Of a stretch of 64,000 nt of DNA, positions 60,601-64,000 are shown one piece after another. Source of the stretch: Eumeta japonica (lineage: Eukaryota > Arthropoda > Insecta > Lepidoptera > Psychidae); assembly GCA_005406025.1 (NCBI GenBank), contig BGZK01000486.1:62001-126000 (forward strand). The letters run 5' to 3'. The first letter of the stretch is position 1. Each line of letters begins with the position of its first letter. The notes beneath the pieces were generated by a model. It saw only the letters and a program-made list of their open reading frames with translations. It made no database searches and was not told the DNA's origin. The position numbers were made by a program, and so were the translations under genes.

Positions 60601-63489
60601 CGGGGTATGATATAGCGATGATCCGCTAGACATAGCGTATCACAATACCGCGCCGCAATAATTTATTACATGTATATTTCCCACTATTTATTCGACGAAA
60701 TAGTGCCTGTTTCGCCGGCAATTCGCATGTGTGCAAACATTATTGTAAATATTGATCTATGAACTTTGGTATGCATAAGTGCTTCACCTAGTTAAACCTC
60801 TTAAGAACAGGAGGATTACCTGGCAGATCAGGCAAAGGGACGTCGAGGTAACGCAACGTTAGATAGACTGTATAAGATTCTAGAGACAGTGTTACAATTC
60901 ATAATGCCTATCTGCGAGCTATCTCGCACTTACATATCCACTTTTCGTACCTGTCGAGTGCATAAAGTCCTTCGAAGGGGTGTGATCCACCAATAATAAA
61001 ATCGTAAGGAAATCAAATCTGTATAATAAATATTTTTTGAAAAAACTAAGTGGTATGTATTTTACACATAATACAGAACCAGAAACAGTTGCTTTCGAAA
61101 TTTTTGTCGGTTTGTCTGTATATTTGTTTGTTTGTATGTTGAAGCATCAAAAGCTAATGCATCTGTTCGAACAAAACTTTTTGTTTTATTAACCGTAATC
61201 TATGCTTAACTTGAGCACAGTTTATTACGCAATATTGCCTATGGGAAAGACAGAGCAAATTCAAACTTTTCCCTGTCTATAATTTTAAGTTAATTATAGA
61301 ATATGTTTGGACAAGTTGTATCTACCTATCGTTAGATTTTTTGACAGTGTATGTGCCACAGAATAAAAGTATCCAATTATTCATAACTTTTTTATTCAAC
61401 AAAGTTCATGAATTAGAAGAAATCTCATTATAAATATTGTGGCTTTGAAGAAGACCATGACATGACGTTTGAGATTTTGTATTGGCGCTGAAAGACTACG
61501 AAGAAATGAAGGATAGCCAACATGTCTTTATAAGACGTTGTTATGTTTCATAATCACCACATGGACGACGTTGTAGGTAATATGCAGTTAAAAGTAAACT
61601 TAATTAAACATCAATGTATGTGTTCTATGTGTCCGATCGATTTAAAAAGAAAATTTGTTTTCCGTTATGACTTTTATTAATATTATGATAGATGTATTAA
61701 CGAACCTATCGAATATACCAATAGATAATGGCTCATAGGAGTTATTTTGAATGGTTCTTCTTTAGGTTTCGTCTTTTTTCATAAATTACCTGTAACAGCA
61801 AATTCGTTGATATTCATATTATGAAACTCCTGTATTTTGTCCGCTGCGACCGTAACAATCAACTCTGTACAAAATACGTAGTGAGTCTTAAACCATTAAG
61901 CGATTTTTACTTCCTAATAGTGACTGAAATTAATGTAATCGTTTTAGCCTCTTCTCTTCAAAGAGCTGATAACAAAGTGATGTGTAAAAAAAAACACCAC
62001 ATGAATATGTCACGTTTTGGTGTATTTTTGGAATTAAATGTACAAATACACAATATAAGAAAGAGTGTATTTGAAGTCACTTGTTATAATGTTTTTTGTA
62101 AATGAAAATTTATTATAAAAATCGATCGAAAATAAGAAAAAGTTTATTCGTTAGCACCGAACCCAAAATAGGTCAGCTGAATGCGTTCTACGTGACGCGC
62201 TTTGAAGTTCTTTGAAAATGAGAACAATAGTTCAAATTATTTGTGAATGTACGAAATGTAAAAGTTCCCAATTTCTATTCAAAACATTCGCTTCTTCGCC
62301 TTTTAAGCGATCGAATAGCGCGGTCGTGGGATTACGTCGAACATGATGTTATTTTTGGAATTGTTTAATCTAAAGTTACGCGAGAAAAGCGAAAATAACT
62401 ACAAGATCGATCATGTTGAAAGCCTTCTTTTGTAGAACTCACCTGTTAAATGATCGATTCAGCTTTTTCTCAATTACTTCCTGTTTTAAGCGTAAAAATA
62501 ATTCGCAGTTCGTAGATATCTGTCTTACCAATAAACTGACACTAATTTATTTTGTATTAATTTTGAACAACTTTACTCACATAAAAAAAATTTCAAATAT
62601 GTATTTTTTTTAATATAAAAATTCGACGATATCAGTCTTATCATTAATAAAAATACGGTCATGGTCTTGAAACGCAATAGGGAAAGATAAAAAGGGGAAT
62701 GAGGATTTCCGCGATTGTTTTTATGCCAAAACTCGTAAAAAGCGGAGGACGAAATGTATTAAATTTATACTCGCTCCCAAAATGCTTAGACTTGCTGCAC
62801 GAGCACCGCGGCCTATAGGTCTTTGGATTTTAATTAAATTCTTTGTTTCATTATCTGCTAACGATTCGGAGAATTTATTCACCAGGGATTTTCTGGAAGC
62901 TCTTAAGATGAAAGTTTGTAAAGAAGCTTTGTTCGAAGCGCTTAATATATTTCAACAGCGAACGCTATATTTAGCAACAAATAACATAGGATTGAAATTG
63001 CACACATTTTAAAAACGAATGAGCTTCAACAATTTCTTCCAAAAGGACTGATTTTAAGAAATCCCCTTTGAAGGTAATAGGGTGGGTTATTTTTCTCTGG
63101 TCTGTGATTCTTTTGTTACATCATTACTGAGTGATCATTCACTCCTTGTACAAATTGAAAGTAGGAATTAAAAATCGGTTTAACGGTCAATTAAAATATC
63201 GCGATTGAACGTGCGTATCAAAGAAGGTACATAAAAAATTGTCATCTGCGTAAAAGCTTGGGTCAACAACAGTGTAAGAACTATGGTCGAATACGAAGGC
63301 GCTACTCTATGATAAGAGGCTCGTGCTTGTTATCATATTACATCGGGATGTGATATAATTTATGTCAATTAGTGAACATTTGATAGGGGAGAAATTGCTG
63401 TACAGAAGAGTATTTTCATTCTGATTCTATTATAAAAAATGACTTTTCTAACGTTTCTACACAATGTCGCTAAATTCGTTATTCTTAAT
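60601..63489. other. No gene recognised
   Basis: About 61000-61330 carries dispersed-repeat wording (GTTTGTCTGTATATTTGTTT and neighbours). Short frames at 61821-62105, 62413-62613 and 62782-63012 show no known motif. Confidence 0.3.
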
Positions 63490-63985
63490 ATTCAAATTAA
63501 ATAAAAAAAAAAGCTTTATTTTGTAGGTAATTACACTTGAAGTGCGTGAATTGTTTTCGACATTAACATTACCAGCCATTCCAAATGCTGATTTACCGTG
63601 AGAAGAATGGGCATGAAACTCGAGGTCTCCTCTTTTTTACTAATCGATGCAAAATATTGAGTAATTAATAATTTAGTACAACACTTAGAAATAGCATGAA
63701 GTAACCTGATAGCCGAGCAGTTCAATCCCATGAGTTTTTTTCATTAATATACTCAGACACGATATAATAGCCCTTGCCATGTAATGTTCTTTTAACGAAA
63801 CGTTTAAACTCATAAAATAGCATATTTTGAATTACAGCTGGAATCTTATTATAAAAGCGCATAAGTTGCCTCTTAAATGATTTACTAACTTTGCTTAGAC
63901 GGCTCTTATGAGATATGATACGATAAGATATGAATGCCTTTTTAAAACTCAAATTTAGAGTTGAAAATTGTTGAAAGCAGTGCAA
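63490..63985 (-). pseudogene. LINE 3' end, minus strand
   Basis: Reads HKSRLSKVSKSFKRQLMRFY, NKIPAVIQNMLFYEFKRFVK, then KGYYIVSEY and a stop, the same C-terminal signature as 36225 and 55044. The 3' UTR runs down to an A-rich tail near 63500 (TTCAAGTGTAATTACCTACA, then an A run, in minus orientation). The frame is open for 87 codons, the best preserved of the three copies. It may continue past the window edge, but upstream homology fades at about 63930. Confidence 0.8.
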
Positions 63986-64000
63986 CAGTGATTAAACCTT

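Noticed and set aside
1..64000. CRISPR array, bacterial operon or phage content
   Set aside because: No regularly spaced repeats, no ribosome-binding-site spacing, coding sequence is split by introns, and transposons are of animal type.

Overview
The window looks like a gene-poor stretch of an insect nuclear genome, most likely a moth or butterfly. It is AT-rich, coding sequence is split by introns with GT..AG borders, and nearly every recognisable protein fragment is a decayed transposon. Several repeat families (the AAAACCGGCC...GGAACCCTAAAAA type, GGGGCCATCCATAAAT-ended MITEs, non-LTR 3' ends with GATTTGATTT tails) are ones I associate with Lepidoptera. That assignment rests on recognition, not on a search. 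No bacterial features, CRISPR array, rRNA or convincing tRNA is visible.

Two loci look like intron-containing genes. (1) 2519-4400, minus strand: three exons whose phases match and which together encode a BTB/POZ domain of the kelch-like type. The protein either stops just after the domain or continues beyond the left edge. (2) 58073-59150: a compact pair of converging reading frames. A THAP zinc-finger exon (plus strand, 58180-58375) ends at a GTAAGT donor. A three-exon minus-strand frame (59030-58478) ends in a SWIM-like C-x2-C-x6-C-x-H zinc finger. The same 16-bp sequence, containing a CRE (TGACGTCA), lies 107-120 bp upstream of each ATG, in inverted orientation. I read this as the shortened remains of a mobile or multicopy element carrying both genes. 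It is the most interesting locus here.

The rest, left to right: a repeat of family A broken by a 1.5 kb element with ~520-bp inverted arms (1-2152); the BTB gene; a YADD-type non-LTR fragment with a (TA)18 run (7085-7655); a hAT transposase remnant (11460-13460, minus); a mariner remnant (15250-16030); a half copy of the long-arm element beside a second YADD-type fragment (16789-17610); a ~1 kb element of family B with inverted ends (20529-21514); an FVDD-type RT fragment and a jockey-like element lacking its RT core (29125-30990); another long-arm family copy (31396-32053); a U2 snRNA pseudogene (34540-34595); LINE 3' ends (36225-36700 and 63490-63985 minus); a full family A repeat (48457-49226); a degenerate tandem array (52240-52570); a LINE containing a second LINE (53075-55535); a GGGGCCATCCATAAAT MITE (56849-57051); the THAP/SWIM pair; and a third family B copy (60127-60600).

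Long stretches between these show no coding signal I can defend. Several GC/CpG-richer blocks (about 18520-18800, 19560-19990, 24600-25150, 55870-56240) do not resemble the transposons and may be regulatory. Five perfect or near-perfect hairpins stand apart from the repeats.
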